DNA from: UBA1447 sp964627535
GTDB taxonomy: Bacteria; Bacillota; Clostridia; Oscillospirales; Acutalibacteraceae
NCBI GenBank assembly: GCA_964627535.1
Contig: CAZVJW010000011.1
Span: 23,796-87,795, forward strand
DNA: 64,000 nucleotides
Direction: 5' to 3'
In this document: piece after piece, positions 17,493 through 25,299 of the stretch
How positions within the stretch are numbered: the first letter of the stretch is position 1
How the letters are laid out: each line of letters starts with the position of its first letter
The notes under the pieces: model-generated
What the model saw: only the letters and a program-made list of their open reading frames with translations
Databases searched by the model: none
What the model was told of the DNA's origin: nothing
Made by a program: the position numbers and the translations under genes

Positions 17493-18254
17493 ATGAGAAT
17501 CATGACTTTCAACCTACTTTGCGAAGGTAAAGATGAGCACTTCATGAAGTATCGCAGAGATCTTGCCGTGCGGACAATCATAGAACAGCAGCCGGATTCC
17601 GTCGGCGTGCAGGAAGCCACACCGGAATGGATGAAGTGGCTGACCGGCCATTTGCAGGGCTATGACCATGTCGGTATCGGCAGAGATAACGGGAAAAAGC
17701 TCGGTGAACATGCCGCTATCTTCTACCTGAAAGATAAATATAAGGTGATAGATTCTGGAAACTTCTGGATTTCCTCAACACCGGAAGTTCCGGCCATGGG
17801 ATGGGACGCTGTTTGCATCCGTATCTGCACCTGGGCTGTGCTGGAAGACTTACAGACCGGAGAACAATACGCGCATATCAACACACACCTGGACCACCGC
17901 GGCGAGCTTGCAAAAACCAATGGCATCCGGATGATTTTGGATAAAGCAGCAAGCTTTAACATCCCCGTTGTCTGCACGGGTGACTTCAACACATTTGAGG
18001 GCAGCCCATTATATGAACAGCTCATGAGCGGCACGCTTCGCGATACGAAATTTCTCACCCCGGACACCATGAAAAACGCGACCTTCCATCATTTCAAACT
18101 ACCTACCGTTGAAACCGATATTATCGATTATGTCTTAGTGAACAACAAAGTCAAGCCGCTTGTTTACCGGGTCATCACCGAAGGCATTGACGGCAAGTTC
18201 GTTTCGGACCATTATCCGGTTTATGCGGATGTTGATCTTATTAGTGCGGGGTAA
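17493..18254 (+). CDS. EEP family hydrolase, cytosolic paralogue
   Basis: A 253-residue EEP-fold hydrolase related to the gene at 9283 but lacking the N-terminal anchor. It opens directly at MRIMTFNLLCEGKDEH. Conserved residues are intact: Glu in VGVQEATPEWM, His in AHINTHLDHRG, Asp/Asn in VVCTGDFNTFEG and Asp-His in VSDHYPVYADV. AGGGGA lies just ahead of the ATG. It is downstream of the GH18 gene in the same direction. Two EEP paralogues bracketing a glycan-uptake and hydrolysis cluster suggest that one acts outside the cell and the other inside, on related phosphodiester substrates; this is inference. Confidence 0.86.
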   Translation: MRIMTFNLLCEGKDEHFMKYRRDLAVRTIIEQQPDSVGVQEATPEWMKWLTGHLQGYDHVGIGRDNGKKLGEHAAIFYLKDKYKVIDSGNFWISSTPEVPAMGWDAVCIRICTWAVLEDLQTGEQYAHINTHLDHRGELAKTNGIRMILDKAASFNIPVVCTGDFNTFEGSPLYEQLMSGTLRDTKFLTPDTMKNATFHHFKLPTVETDIIDYVLVNNKVKPLVYRVITEGIDGKFVSDHYPVYADVDLISAG

Positions 18255-18285
18255 AATGGTTGAGAATTCAGGCTGAAAAGTGGTA

Positions 18286-18314
18286 TTGCTTTATTAACAC
18301 AATTGTGATATGAT
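18286..18314 (+). promoter_or_regulatory. Predicted promoter for the Met T-box leader
   Basis: TTGCTT at 18286-18291 and TATGAT at 18309-18314 with 17-bp spacing, about 30 bp before the first base of the T-box leader. Confidence 0.55.
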
Positions 18315-18342
18315 GAATCAACAATTTAATAATGGTTTAAAA

Positions 18343-18655
18343 GCTAAGAAGAGAAAGAGTAAGCGGCTTGCGCTTTTACAGAGAACCCTGTTTGCTGAGA
18401 ATGGGTGAAGTTATACGGTTGCCGAACATGGTCTTGGAGCTGCGCACCGAGAAAATGCAAATTGCATTTTTAGGCTGCGACGGAATCGCCCGTAACAGCG
18501 ATAGAGTATCGGCAGATCATAGCATCTTGCGAGCAAGAAGTATCTGCCTGCACTTGATAAGGTTCACTTCGCGAGGAGTGAACGAATTAGGGTGGTAACA
18601 CGGAGTATAGCTCTCGTCCCTGAAAAATAGTATTTTTCGGAGGTGAGAGTTTTTT
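18343..18655 (+). ncRNA. T-box riboswitch, methionine specifier
   Basis: Leader RNA that binds uncharged tRNA and prevents termination. Stem I shows the AGAGAAAGAGTAAG start, and a specifier region GAACATGGTC with ATG at 18428-18430, i.e. methionine. The T-box core AGGGTGGTAACACGG is at 18589-18603, and its TGGT (18593-18596) fits a tRNA ending ACCA, as tRNA-Met does. The core differs from the usual GGTGGTACCGCGG at two positions. A terminator follows at 18611-18655. The regulated gene is metG, which starts 309 bp further on, unusually far, because repeat elements fill the gap. Confidence 0.9.
18611..18655 (+). terminator. T-box regulated terminator
   Basis: Stem CTCTCGTCCC...GGAGGTGAGAG, extended by AAAAA/TTTTT, ending in a run of six T. 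The 5' side can instead pair with the T-box core to form the antiterminator. Confidence 0.85.
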
Positions 18656-18679
18656 GTTGTCCGGATTTCCACACTAATA

Positions 18680-18943
18680 ATACTAACCACCGATAAAACA
18701 CATTGAATTATATACTAATTTACTCATAAAAACCTAAGTAAAAAATCCGCATAAAACCCCATAAATCAAAGCTTTTGCTTGGTTTTTAGTGACTTTTTAA
18801 TCGTGAATTAGTATTAGCGGTCTTTTTTGCGCCGTACTGCGTTGTCCTCCTTGCCTTGCGACAGCAAAGCATCGTCGTCCGCCTTGTACAGCACAAAAAA
18901 TCATCGCAAATCTAACAACGCTTTTCATCGCTGATTAGTATAA
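18680..18943. repeat. Palindromic element between the T-box and metG, containing a nested element
   Basis: Outer ends are inverted: ATACTAACCACCGATAAAAC at 18680 against ATACTAATCAGCGATGAAAA read from 18943 on the other strand. Inside are a complete miniature element (18712-18816) and a further palindrome, whose arms TTTTTTGCGCCGTAC and TTTTTTGTGCTGTAC are inverted. No reading frame is evident. The whole looks like an element with another element inserted in it. Confidence 0.7.
18712..18816 (-). repeat. Miniature inverted-repeat element (MITE-like), family A copy 1
   Basis: About 105 bp. On the minus strand it begins ATACTAATTCACGATTAAAA and ends with an inverted, diverged copy of that end. 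It contains AAGCAAAAGCTTTGATTTAT. It matches the elements at 37450-37552 and 45235-45336. It has no coding capacity. Confidence 0.8.
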
Positions 18944-18963
18944 ATTGAAATGAGGTTTTTGAT

Positions 18964-20622
18964 ATGAAAAATATTTTAATCGGGGGAGCTTGGCCGTATG
19001 CGAACGGTTCGCTTCACATCGGTCACATCGCAGCGCTATTGCCGGGTGATGTGCTGGCAAGATACTATAGGGCAAAAGGCGAAAACGTCTTTTGCGTTTC
19101 GGGCAGCGACTGCCACGGAACGCCTGTCACTATCAGGGCAAAACAAGAAGGAAAACACCCGCGTGAAATCAGTGATTATTATCATGCCGAGTTTTCGGAA
19201 GTGTTCAACAAACTTGGGTTCAGCTATGATTTGTATGGGAAAACATCGGCTGAGCAGCATATTGAATTTGTAAAAGCTTTTCATAAGAAGCTATACAAAA
19301 GTAAATTTATCTATGAGAAGAACGCGCCTCAGGCAACCTGCTGCAATTGTCAAAAAAAACTTACCGACCGTTTGGTGGTAGGGAAGTGCCCAAACTGCGC
19401 TGAATTTACAAGAGGGGATCAGTGTGATGCTTGCGGAGCTGTGCTGGAAGCAGAACTGCTTGTTGAGCCAAAATGCTCCGAGTGCGGCAGTACAATCACT
19501 TTCACCGAAAGCACTCAACTCTACATTGCGCTTTCTGAACTTGAGAAGGAACTGACGGATTTCTTGAACAGTCATCCCCGTTGGCGAAAAAATGCAATAG
19601 CGTTCACGAATAAATATATTAAAGAGGGACTAAAAGACAGAGCGATAACCCGCGATTTGGATTGGGGTATTGATGTGCCCAAGAAAGGTTATGATGATAA
19701 AAAGATTTACATTTGGGCTGAAAATGTTCTGGGTTATCTTTCGGCAAGTTCTGCTGTTGCGGCGGAAAGAGGAGTGAATTTTAGCGATATCTGGGGCGAA
19801 GACGCAAGACATTATTATGTTCACGGCAAAGACAACATTCCTTTTCACACAATTATTTTACCTTCGCTTTTAATAGCTCACGGCGAGAACCTTCGTTTAC
19901 CCGACGATATTATTTCAAGCGAATACTTAACGCTTGAAGGTAAACGGATCTCAACCAGCCACAATTGGGCAATTTGGGTAAAGGACATTGTTGATAGATA
20001 CAACCCCGATGCAATTCGATATTTCTTCATTGCCAACGGACCGGAAAAACGGGATACTGATTTTTCGTGGCGTGAATTTGTGGAGCGCAACAACAGCGAA
20101 CTTCTGGGTGCATACGGCAATTTCGTCAACAGAACGCTTGCTTTCATTATAAAATATTACGACGGAAAAGTACCGGATGGGGAAACGGATTTTGAAATAC
20201 AGACAAAAATCAACGCTATTTATCCGGCAGTTGGTAAAAAAATTGAAGACGGTCAGTTTAAAGATGCCTTGGAGTCGATTTTTGAATTCATAAGGTTCGG
20301 GAACAAATATTTTGATGCGAACGAGCCTTGGAAAACCAGAACTGTGAATTCCGAATTGTGCGAAAGAACACTGTTCAATTGTATGCAGATCATAAGTAAC
20401 CTGGCAGTGCTGTTAAACCCGTTTTTGCCGTTTTCGTCAAGGAAAGTGTTGGAATGGCTTAAGGTTGAAAATGGTTGGTACCCGAATTGTGTGCCTGCCG
20501 GATATGTTTTACCCGAAATATCAATCCTGTTTGAACGCTTGGATAAAAGTGTAATTGATTTTGAAACAAAAAAACTATCTGAAGAAAACCAAAATATAAG
20601 TTATAACTGTAAAACTTGGTAA
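18964..20622 (+). CDS. metG: Methionyl-tRNA synthetase
   Basis: Class I synthetase that charges tRNA-Met. It has the HIGH-type motif NGSLHIGHIAALLPGD, the four-Cys zinc knuckle region (CCNCQKKL, CPNC, CDACG, CSECGS, residues about 120-185), the HGKDNIPFH motif and the KMSKS-equivalent GKRISTSHNWAIW. The last reads RISTS, a degenerate form seen in the FSSS-type MetRS subgroup. At 552 residues it lacks the dimerisation/tRNA-binding tail of longer MetRS. The last codons fall in a 27-bp repeat that is duplicated 40 bp further on, so the end may be recently altered. Controlled by the upstream Met T-box. Confidence 0.93.
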   Translation: MKNILIGGAWPYANGSLHIGHIAALLPGDVLARYYRAKGENVFCVSGSDCHGTPVTIRAKQEGKHPREISDYYHAEFSEVFNKLGFSYDLYGKTSAEQHIEFVKAFHKKLYKSKFIYEKNAPQATCCNCQKKLTDRLVVGKCPNCAEFTRGDQCDACGAVLEAELLVEPKCSECGSTITFTESTQLYIALSELEKELTDFLNSHPRWRKNAIAFTNKYIKEGLKDRAITRDLDWGIDVPKKGYDDKKIYIWAENVLGYLSASSAVAAERGVNFSDIWGEDARHYYVHGKDNIPFHTIILPSLLIAHGENLRLPDDIISSEYLTLEGKRISTSHNWAIWVKDIVDRYNPDAIRYFFIANGPEKRDTDFSWREFVERNNSELLGAYGNFVNRTLAFIIKYYDGKVPDGETDFEIQTKINAIYPAVGKKIEDGQFKDALESIFEFIRFGNKYFDANEPWKTRTVNSELCERTLFNCMQIISNLAVLLNPFLPFSSRKVLEWLKVENGWYPNCVPAGYVLPEISILFERLDKSVIDFETKKLSEENQNISYNCKTW

Positions 20623-20664
20623 AAATTAGAATAGTTTAAGTTATAACCGTAAAACTTAGTAAAA
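20598..20664 (+). repeat. Direct repeat at the 3' end of metG
   Basis: Two 27-bp copies, 20598-20624 and 20638-20664, 40 bp apart, differ at two positions (core TTATAACYGTAAAACTT). The first contains the metG stop codon. An inverted partial copy ATAACTTAAA follows at about 20682, so the segment can also form a stem. Confidence 0.75.
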
Positions 20665-20709
20665 TGCTAAATAAATAAAGATATAACTTAAACAATTCAA
20701 ACAATTGGC

Positions 20710-20738
20710 TTGAAATCAAGTCATATCTGTGTTAATAT
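20710..20738 (+). promoter_or_regulatory. Predicted promoter for the AAA-DUF4143 gene
   Basis: TTGAAA at 20710-20715 and TAATAT at 20733-20738, 17-bp spacing, 32 bp before the ATG. Confidence 0.5.
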
Positions 20739-20769
20739 GTAGCAAATAGAGTGCAAGGAGTGATGTTCT

Positions 20770-21978
20770 ATGATTAAAAGAGAACTATACATTCAAAGAA
20801 TCAGACCGTTTTTTAACAAAAATATTGTTAAGATTTTAGTCGGTATGCGCCGAAGCGGAAAATCGGTAATGCTTGAGCTTATAAAAAACGAACTAATGGA
20901 AACAGGCGCAAAAGAAGAACAGTTTATTTTTGTAAATTTTGAGTCCGAAAAGAACAGCCATTTAAAACATGCCGAAGCTTTGTATAAATTTGTTTCCGAC
21001 AGAACTGAAAAGATAACCGGGAAGACTTATATTATGCTGGATGAAATACAGGAAGTGCAAGAATGGCAGAAGATAATCAATTCATTTATGGTTGATTTTG
21101 ATGCTGATATTTATATCACAGGGTCAAATGCGAAGCTGCTGTCCGGTGAGTTTGCAACATACCTTGCGGGCCGGTACGTTGAGATTGTTATTTATCCATT
21201 CTCTTATAATGAAGTTTTAGACTTGTATAAAGCAAATACAAATGACTTTGACGAAAATGAGGTATTTCTTGAATACTTGCAATTCGGGGGGATGCCATTT
21301 TTGTTTGAGATAGGTTACAATTCGGAAGCATCTGTTCAGTATCTGACAGATATTTATAATTCAGTTATTCTCAAGGATGTGGTGCAAAGAAACCGTATCC
21401 GTGATGTTGAGCTGCTTGACAGGATTATCAAATTCATTATTTCAAATGTGGGTTCAACCTTCTCTTCAAAAAGCATATCCGACTATTTGAAAAGTGAGCA
21501 AAGAACCGTTGCGCCGGAAACGGTTTACAATTATATTACTGCCTGTGAGAATGCTTTTTTGTTTAGCCGGGCAGCAAGGCAGGATTTAATCGGCAAGACC
21601 ATATTAAAAACACAAGAGAAGCTTTTTTTAAGCGACCACGGGATTAGAGAAGCTATTTACGGCAATAACCGCAGAGATGCGGAAAAGACACTTGAAAATA
21701 TTGTATATATGGAACTTTTACGGCGAGGTTACAATGTTACCATTGGGAGCATTAACGGAAAGGAAATTGATTTTGTGGCCGAAAAAAGAAACGAAAAGTT
21801 ATATATTCAGGTCACCTATGTGATGGAAAAAGAAGATACAATAAGCAGGGAATTTGAACCCCTTTTAGCTATCAGGGATAACTATCCGAAATTTGTCATT
21901 TCTATGCTTGATGAGATAGACATGAGCAGAGATGGTATACGGCATATGAATATTCGTGATTTTTTGAAGTCAAATTGA
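20770..21978 (+). CDS. AAA-family ATPase with DUF4143 domain
   Basis: A 402-residue ATP-binding protein. Walker A is GMRRSGKSVML (residues about 26-36) and Walker B is YIMLDEIQEV (about 90-99), followed by the sensor-like ITGSNAKLLSGE. The C-terminal half (about 200-395) is DUF4143, with KEIDFVAEKRNEKLYIQVTY resembling a nuclease-like beta-strand core. Such proteins are widespread, variable accessory genes of unknown function. Base composition is more AT-rich than the flanking arg or rimP genes. It has its own promoter and a GGAG ribosome site, and the next gene is also accessory. Confidence 0.88.
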   Translation: MIKRELYIQRIRPFFNKNIVKILVGMRRSGKSVMLELIKNELMETGAKEEQFIFVNFESEKNSHLKHAEALYKFVSDRTEKITGKTYIMLDEIQEVQEWQKIINSFMVDFDADIYITGSNAKLLSGEFATYLAGRYVEIVIYPFSYNEVLDLYKANTNDFDENEVFLEYLQFGGMPFLFEIGYNSEASVQYLTDIYNSVILKDVVQRNRIRDVELLDRIIKFIISNVGSTFSSKSISDYLKSEQRTVAPETVYNYITACENAFLFSRAARQDLIGKTILKTQEKLFLSDHGIREAIYGNNRRDAEKTLENIVYMELLRRGYNVTIGSINGKEIDFVAEKRNEKLYIQVTYVMEKEDTISREFEPLLAIRDNYPKFVISMLDEIDMSRDGIRHMNIRDFLKSN

Positions 21979-22007
21979 GTATATGAAAATTGAAAACAGA
22001 TTTTTAC

Positions 22008-22036
22008 TTGTTTATTTCATTTGTCTATCGTATAAT
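22008..22036 (+). promoter_or_regulatory. Predicted promoter for the NERD-HRDC gene
   Basis: TTGTTT at 22008-22013 and a perfect TATAAT at 22031-22036 with 17-bp spacing. Confidence 0.55.
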
Positions 22037-22067
22037 AATATAAAATTGACATAAAGGGAGATTGGCA

Positions 22068-23150
22068 ATGTCTTTAATTGATTCAGTAAAAGAAGTGATT
22101 TCACAAAAAGATGCAACAATAAAAGGGCCGGTTTTATACAAGGCCGACTGTGATTCAAAAGATCAACTTGAAAAGTTAAAAGAATTGTCGAAAATCGCTC
22201 CTAAAAGTATTAAGTCTCAAATCGACTTAGATATAACTCTGCTTTCGCATGGTATTATTGGAGAGGAGAATGTTGTTTTTGAATTGTGCAACAGCTACTT
22301 GCCGATTATTATTTTGCATGATCTGCATATAGAGTACAATGGGTTAACAACTCAGATCGATTTTTTAGTTATTACGAAAAAAATCAATTTGATTATTGAG
22401 TGCAAAAACCTCTTTGGAAATATTGAGGTAAATAGTAACGGGGATTTTATCCGTTCTACGGAGTATAAAAAGAAAGAGGGTATCTATAGCCCTGTTACTC
22501 AAAACACCAAGCATCTTGAAATGATTAAGAAAATCAAAGCGGACAAAGCAAAAAATCTGTTGATAAAAACATCACTTCTGACATATTTCAATACTTTTTA
22601 TAAGTCAGTTGTTGTTCTTGCAAATCCCAAAACAGTTATAGACTTAAAATGCGCTAAAAAAGAGATTAAGGACCAAATTATTAGGTGTGATCAGTTGATT
22701 GATTATATCAAACAAATGTTAAAAAACAGCAAAGAACTTGAGTCTCCCGAGAAAGAAATGTACGCAATGGCAGATTTCTTTTTGGGTTTGCATACACCGA
22801 ATACAACTGATTATACAAAGAAATATCACCTTGAAGAAAGCACTACATATGAAAGCAATAACCGTGAATCAAGAAAAAATCAACCGGCAGCAAAAGAAGC
22901 CACACCTGCAATGGTCAATGTAGGCTTAGAAGACACCCCTCTATACAAAGAATTAAAGCAATATCGACTTGAAACCAGTAAAGCGGAAGGCAACAAAGCC
23001 TTTTTCGTTTTCAGCAATGCGCAGTTGGAGGCTATCATTGCAGCTATGCCTAAAACACTTGAAGATGTTAGAAAGATATCCGGATTTGGTGAGGAAAAAT
23101 GTAGAAGATATGGAAATGCAATTTTGGAGATAGTGAAAAAATATAGTTGA
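22068..23150 (+). CDS. NERD domain protein with C-terminal HRDC domain
   Basis: A 360-residue protein. Residues about 60-190 are a NERD (nuclease-related) domain: GEENVVFELC, TQIDFLVITKKINLIIECKN with the D and ExK residues of the PD-(D/E)xK nuclease fold. Residues about 285-360 form an HRDC helical domain (LYKELKQYRLETSKAEGN, LEDVRKISGFGEEKCRRYG), normally a nucleic-acid binding module. Possible DNA-processing or defence accessory role, unproven. ATG 22068 is favoured over TTG 22062 by its GGGAG spacing. A bidirectional terminator follows. Confidence 0.85.
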   Translation: MSLIDSVKEVISQKDATIKGPVLYKADCDSKDQLEKLKELSKIAPKSIKSQIDLDITLLSHGIIGEENVVFELCNSYLPIIILHDLHIEYNGLTTQIDFLVITKKINLIIECKNLFGNIEVNSNGDFIRSTEYKKKEGIYSPVTQNTKHLEMIKKIKADKAKNLLIKTSLLTYFNTFYKSVVVLANPKTVIDLKCAKKEIKDQIIRCDQLIDYIKQMLKNSKELESPEKEMYAMADFFLGLHTPNTTDYTKKYHLEESTTYESNNRESRKNQPAAKEATPAMVNVGLEDTPLYKELKQYRLETSKAEGNKAFFVFSNAQLEAIIAAMPKTLEDVRKISGFGEEKCRRYGNAILEIVKKYS

Positions 23151-23175
23151 GTATTTAATGCAAAGTTAAAATTCA

Positions 23176-23207
23176 AAACGCTCCGGAGCAATCCGGAGCG
23201 CATGTTT
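23176..23207. terminator. Bidirectional terminator
   Basis: Stem CGCTCCGGA/TCCGGAGCG with a GCAA loop between convergent genes; same stem core as the terminators at 9086 and 10197. T-rich tails occur on both sides. Confidence 0.82.
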
Positions 23208-23219
23208 TACCCTATTCTA

Positions 23220-23879
23220 TTATTCCTCTGTTATTATCTCAAACAACTCATCCGTATCCCCAACAATGTAATCCGCCCCGGCTTCTTCGAATTCCTCCCG
23301 GCTGCCGTAACCGAACAGTACCCCCGCGCTATCAACTCCAGCGCCTTGAGCGCCTTTGATATCAAAAGAACGGTCGCCGACCATCAGCACCTTAGCACCA
23401 ATGGGCAGGTTAAGGTTTTCAATAGCCCGCAGAACTATTTTGGTCTTGTCGGTATGGATATACGAAAAGTCGGACCCGCAGATAACGTCAAACAAACCCG
23501 AAATATTTAAATTTTCCGCTATTCTGCGTAAAAATACTTCCGGTTTGGAGCTTGCGATGCCGACCTTTATATTTTCCGCTTTCAGTTTGTGAAAAAGCTC
23601 TTCCATGCCATCATACAACACCAGTTCGAATATGCCTTTTACGGAATAGTATTCCCTGTATTCTATAATAGCCGCATCACAGGCTTCATCGTCAAAGCCT
23701 AATATGGTTTTGAAGCTGTCATGCAGGGGCGGACCGATAAAATATCTTAACTTATCCGCTTCCGGCGGCTCGATTCCTTTCGAGGCAAGGACATGGTAGA
23801 CACCGTTAAAAATCCCCTCACCCGTGTCGGCAACGGTTCCGTCAAAATCAAAAAGTACTGCGTCATAATTTTTGCTCAT
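23220..23879 (-). CDS. HAD-superfamily hydrolase, phosphoglycolate phosphatase-like
   Basis: A 219-residue HAD phosphatase. Motif I is LFDFDGTVADTG with the nucleophile Asp at residue 10. Motif II falls in VGIASSKP, the Lys is in the following helix region (KPEVFLRR), and motif III/IV is MVGDRSFDIKGAQGAG. The small helical cap is of the beta-phosphoglucomutase/Gph type. The substrate is unknown. It is monocistronic on the minus strand and reads toward the NERD gene across the shared terminator. A second HAD protein of the same kind lies at 36054. Confidence 0.87.
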   Translation of the reverse strand: MSKNYDAVLFDFDGTVADTGEGIFNGVYHVLASKGIEPPEADKLRYFIGPPLHDSFKTILGFDDEACDAAIIEYREYYSVKGIFELVLYDGMEELFHKLKAENIKVGIASSKPEVFLRRIAENLNISGLFDVICGSDFSYIHTDKTKIVLRAIENLNLPIGAKVLMVGDRSFDIKGAQGAGVDSAGVLFGYGSREEFEEAGADYIVGDTDELFEIITEE

Positions 23880-23932
23880 TTTTATCTCCCTAAAATTTAT
23901 ATCGGTCAGTAGTTTAACATACCTTTGAACAA

Positions 23933-23961
23933 TTTACAATTGCGGAATGATATGATATACT
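23933..23961 (+). promoter_or_regulatory. Predicted promoter for the aminotransferase gene
   Basis: TTTACA at 23933-23938 and TATACT at 23956-23961 with 17-bp spacing, 33 bp ahead of ATG 23995. Confidence 0.5.
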
Positions 23962-23994
23962 AAACTTTAATTTGAATTTACGAAGGTGAAAAAC

Positions 23995-25182
23995 ATGAAT
24001 TATGAGTTTTCAAACCGCATTTCCTCCCTCCAGCCGTCGCTTATCCGCGAAATCCTGAAAGCAACCGCAAACTCGGATGTCATTCCGTTTTCGGCGGGCA
24101 ATCCCGCGCCGGAGGCTTTCCCCATTGACGCTGTTAGGGAGATTTCCGCGGATATCTTTGCCAACAGGCCGATTTTGGCGCTGCAGTACGGCGTGACGGA
24201 AGGGTATGAACCGCTCCGCCAAAGAGTAGCTGCTTATGTGAAGCAGAAACATAATATCGGCAGGGACTTTGACAGCTTGATGATTACAAGCGGCGCGACC
24301 CAGGTGATGGATTTGGCAACCAAGGTCTTGTGCAACGAGGGTGATACGGTACTTTGCGAATCACCATCGTTTATCGGTTCGCTGAACTGTTTCCGTTCTT
24401 ATAAGGCTAAGCTCAGGGGTATTAATATGGAGGCGGACGGCCTTTGCGTTGATGAGCTTGAGCAGGCGCTGAAAGAAGAAAAAAATGTCCGATTTATCTA
24501 TGTTATCCCGAACTTTCAAAATCCGTCGGGCGCGACGATGTCTTTGGCAAAGCGCAAGGCGATTTACGAGCTTGCCAAAAAATACGATGTGATAATTTTG
24601 GAGGACAACCCGTACGGCGACACGCGCGTGTCGGGTGTGGACCTGCCTTCAATCAAGAGCATGGACGAAGACGGCATTGTTATTTATGCAGGCTCTTTTT
24701 CAAAGATTTTGGCGCCCGGCATAAGAGTAGGCTTCTCGGTAGCTCCGGCGCCGGTTATTGCAAAAATGACCGTCGGCAAGCAGGCGGGCGATGTGCATAC
24801 AACGATGTTTTGCCAACTGTTGGTGAATGACTGGATGGAAAAATACGATTTCGAGGCGCACATCGAAAAAATCAAAAATATCTACCGCGGCAAACTGAAT
24901 TTAATGTGCGACCTAATTGACAGCGAGCTTGGCAACTTTGTAACATACAACCGTCCGGAAGGTGGCCTATTTGTCTGGTGCTGTTTGCCGGATGGGGTTG
25001 ACATGCTCGGCTTCTGCAAGGCTGCGGTCGAAAGCAAGGTGGCCATTGTTCCGGGCTCAGCGTTTTTGGTGGACGAAACCGAGAAAACACAGGCGGTAAG
25101 GCTCAACTTCTCCACACCGACAGATGAAAAGATTGTTGAGGGCATGAAAATTCTGGGAACGGTTGCGGATAAATTCAGATGA
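23995..25182 (+). CDS. PLP-dependent aminotransferase, class I/II (2-aminoadipate/aromatic-type)
   Basis: A 395-residue fold-type I aminotransferase. The PLP lysine is in YAGSFSKILAPGIRVG (about residue 228). The phosphate and pyridine contacts are LMITSGATQVMDLA, YVIPNFQNPSGATMS (Asn-Pro) and ILEDNPYGDTRV (Asp). The layout matches the LysN/kynurenine aminotransferase-like subgroup and the aminotransferase half of MocR regulators, but no helix-turn-helix is present. The substrate cannot be named. ATG 23995 with GAAGGTG six bases ahead is preferred to GTG 23986. The palindrome at 25187 separates it from trpS. Confidence 0.87.
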   Translation: MNYEFSNRISSLQPSLIREILKATANSDVIPFSAGNPAPEAFPIDAVREISADIFANRPILALQYGVTEGYEPLRQRVAAYVKQKHNIGRDFDSLMITSGATQVMDLATKVLCNEGDTVLCESPSFIGSLNCFRSYKAKLRGINMEADGLCVDELEQALKEEKNVRFIYVIPNFQNPSGATMSLAKRKAIYELAKKYDVIILEDNPYGDTRVSGVDLPSIKSMDEDGIVIYAGSFSKILAPGIRVGFSVAPAPVIAKMTVGKQAGDVHTTMFCQLLVNDWMEKYDFEAHIEKIKNIYRGKLNLMCDLIDSELGNFVTYNRPEGGLFVWCCLPDGVDMLGFCKAAVESKVAIVPGSAFLVDETEKTQAVRLNFSTPTDEKIVEGMKILGTVADKFR

Positions 25183-25186
25183 TTGC

Positions 25187-25280
25187 TGTAGGGGACGGGT
25201 TCTCCGTCCCGTGAATTGCAGGATATATAAATTGATATTATTTCAAACGAAAACTCGGGACGGAGAACCCGTCCCCTACA
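25187..25280. repeat. Palindromic element with 25-bp inverted arms, copy 2
   Basis: Arms at 25187-25211 and 25256-25280 are perfect inverted copies beginning TGTAGGGGACGGGT. Compared with the copy at 6886-7010, the loop bases inside each arm differ in step on both sides (TCTCC with GGAGA here), so pairing is kept. It lies in the 117-bp gap between the aminotransferase and trpS. Confidence 0.88.
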
Positions 25281-25299
25281 TATATCGGAGGACAAAATC

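Noticed and set aside
20598..20664. Frameshift truncating metG
   Set aside because: The coding region ends at a plausible length for this MetRS group; the repeat at the end may have changed the last residues but there is no downstream continuation in another frame.
25187..25280. T-box or other riboswitch for trpS
   Set aside because: No T-box core, specifier loop or terminator/antiterminator is present; the sequence is the dispersed palindrome also seen at 6886-7010.
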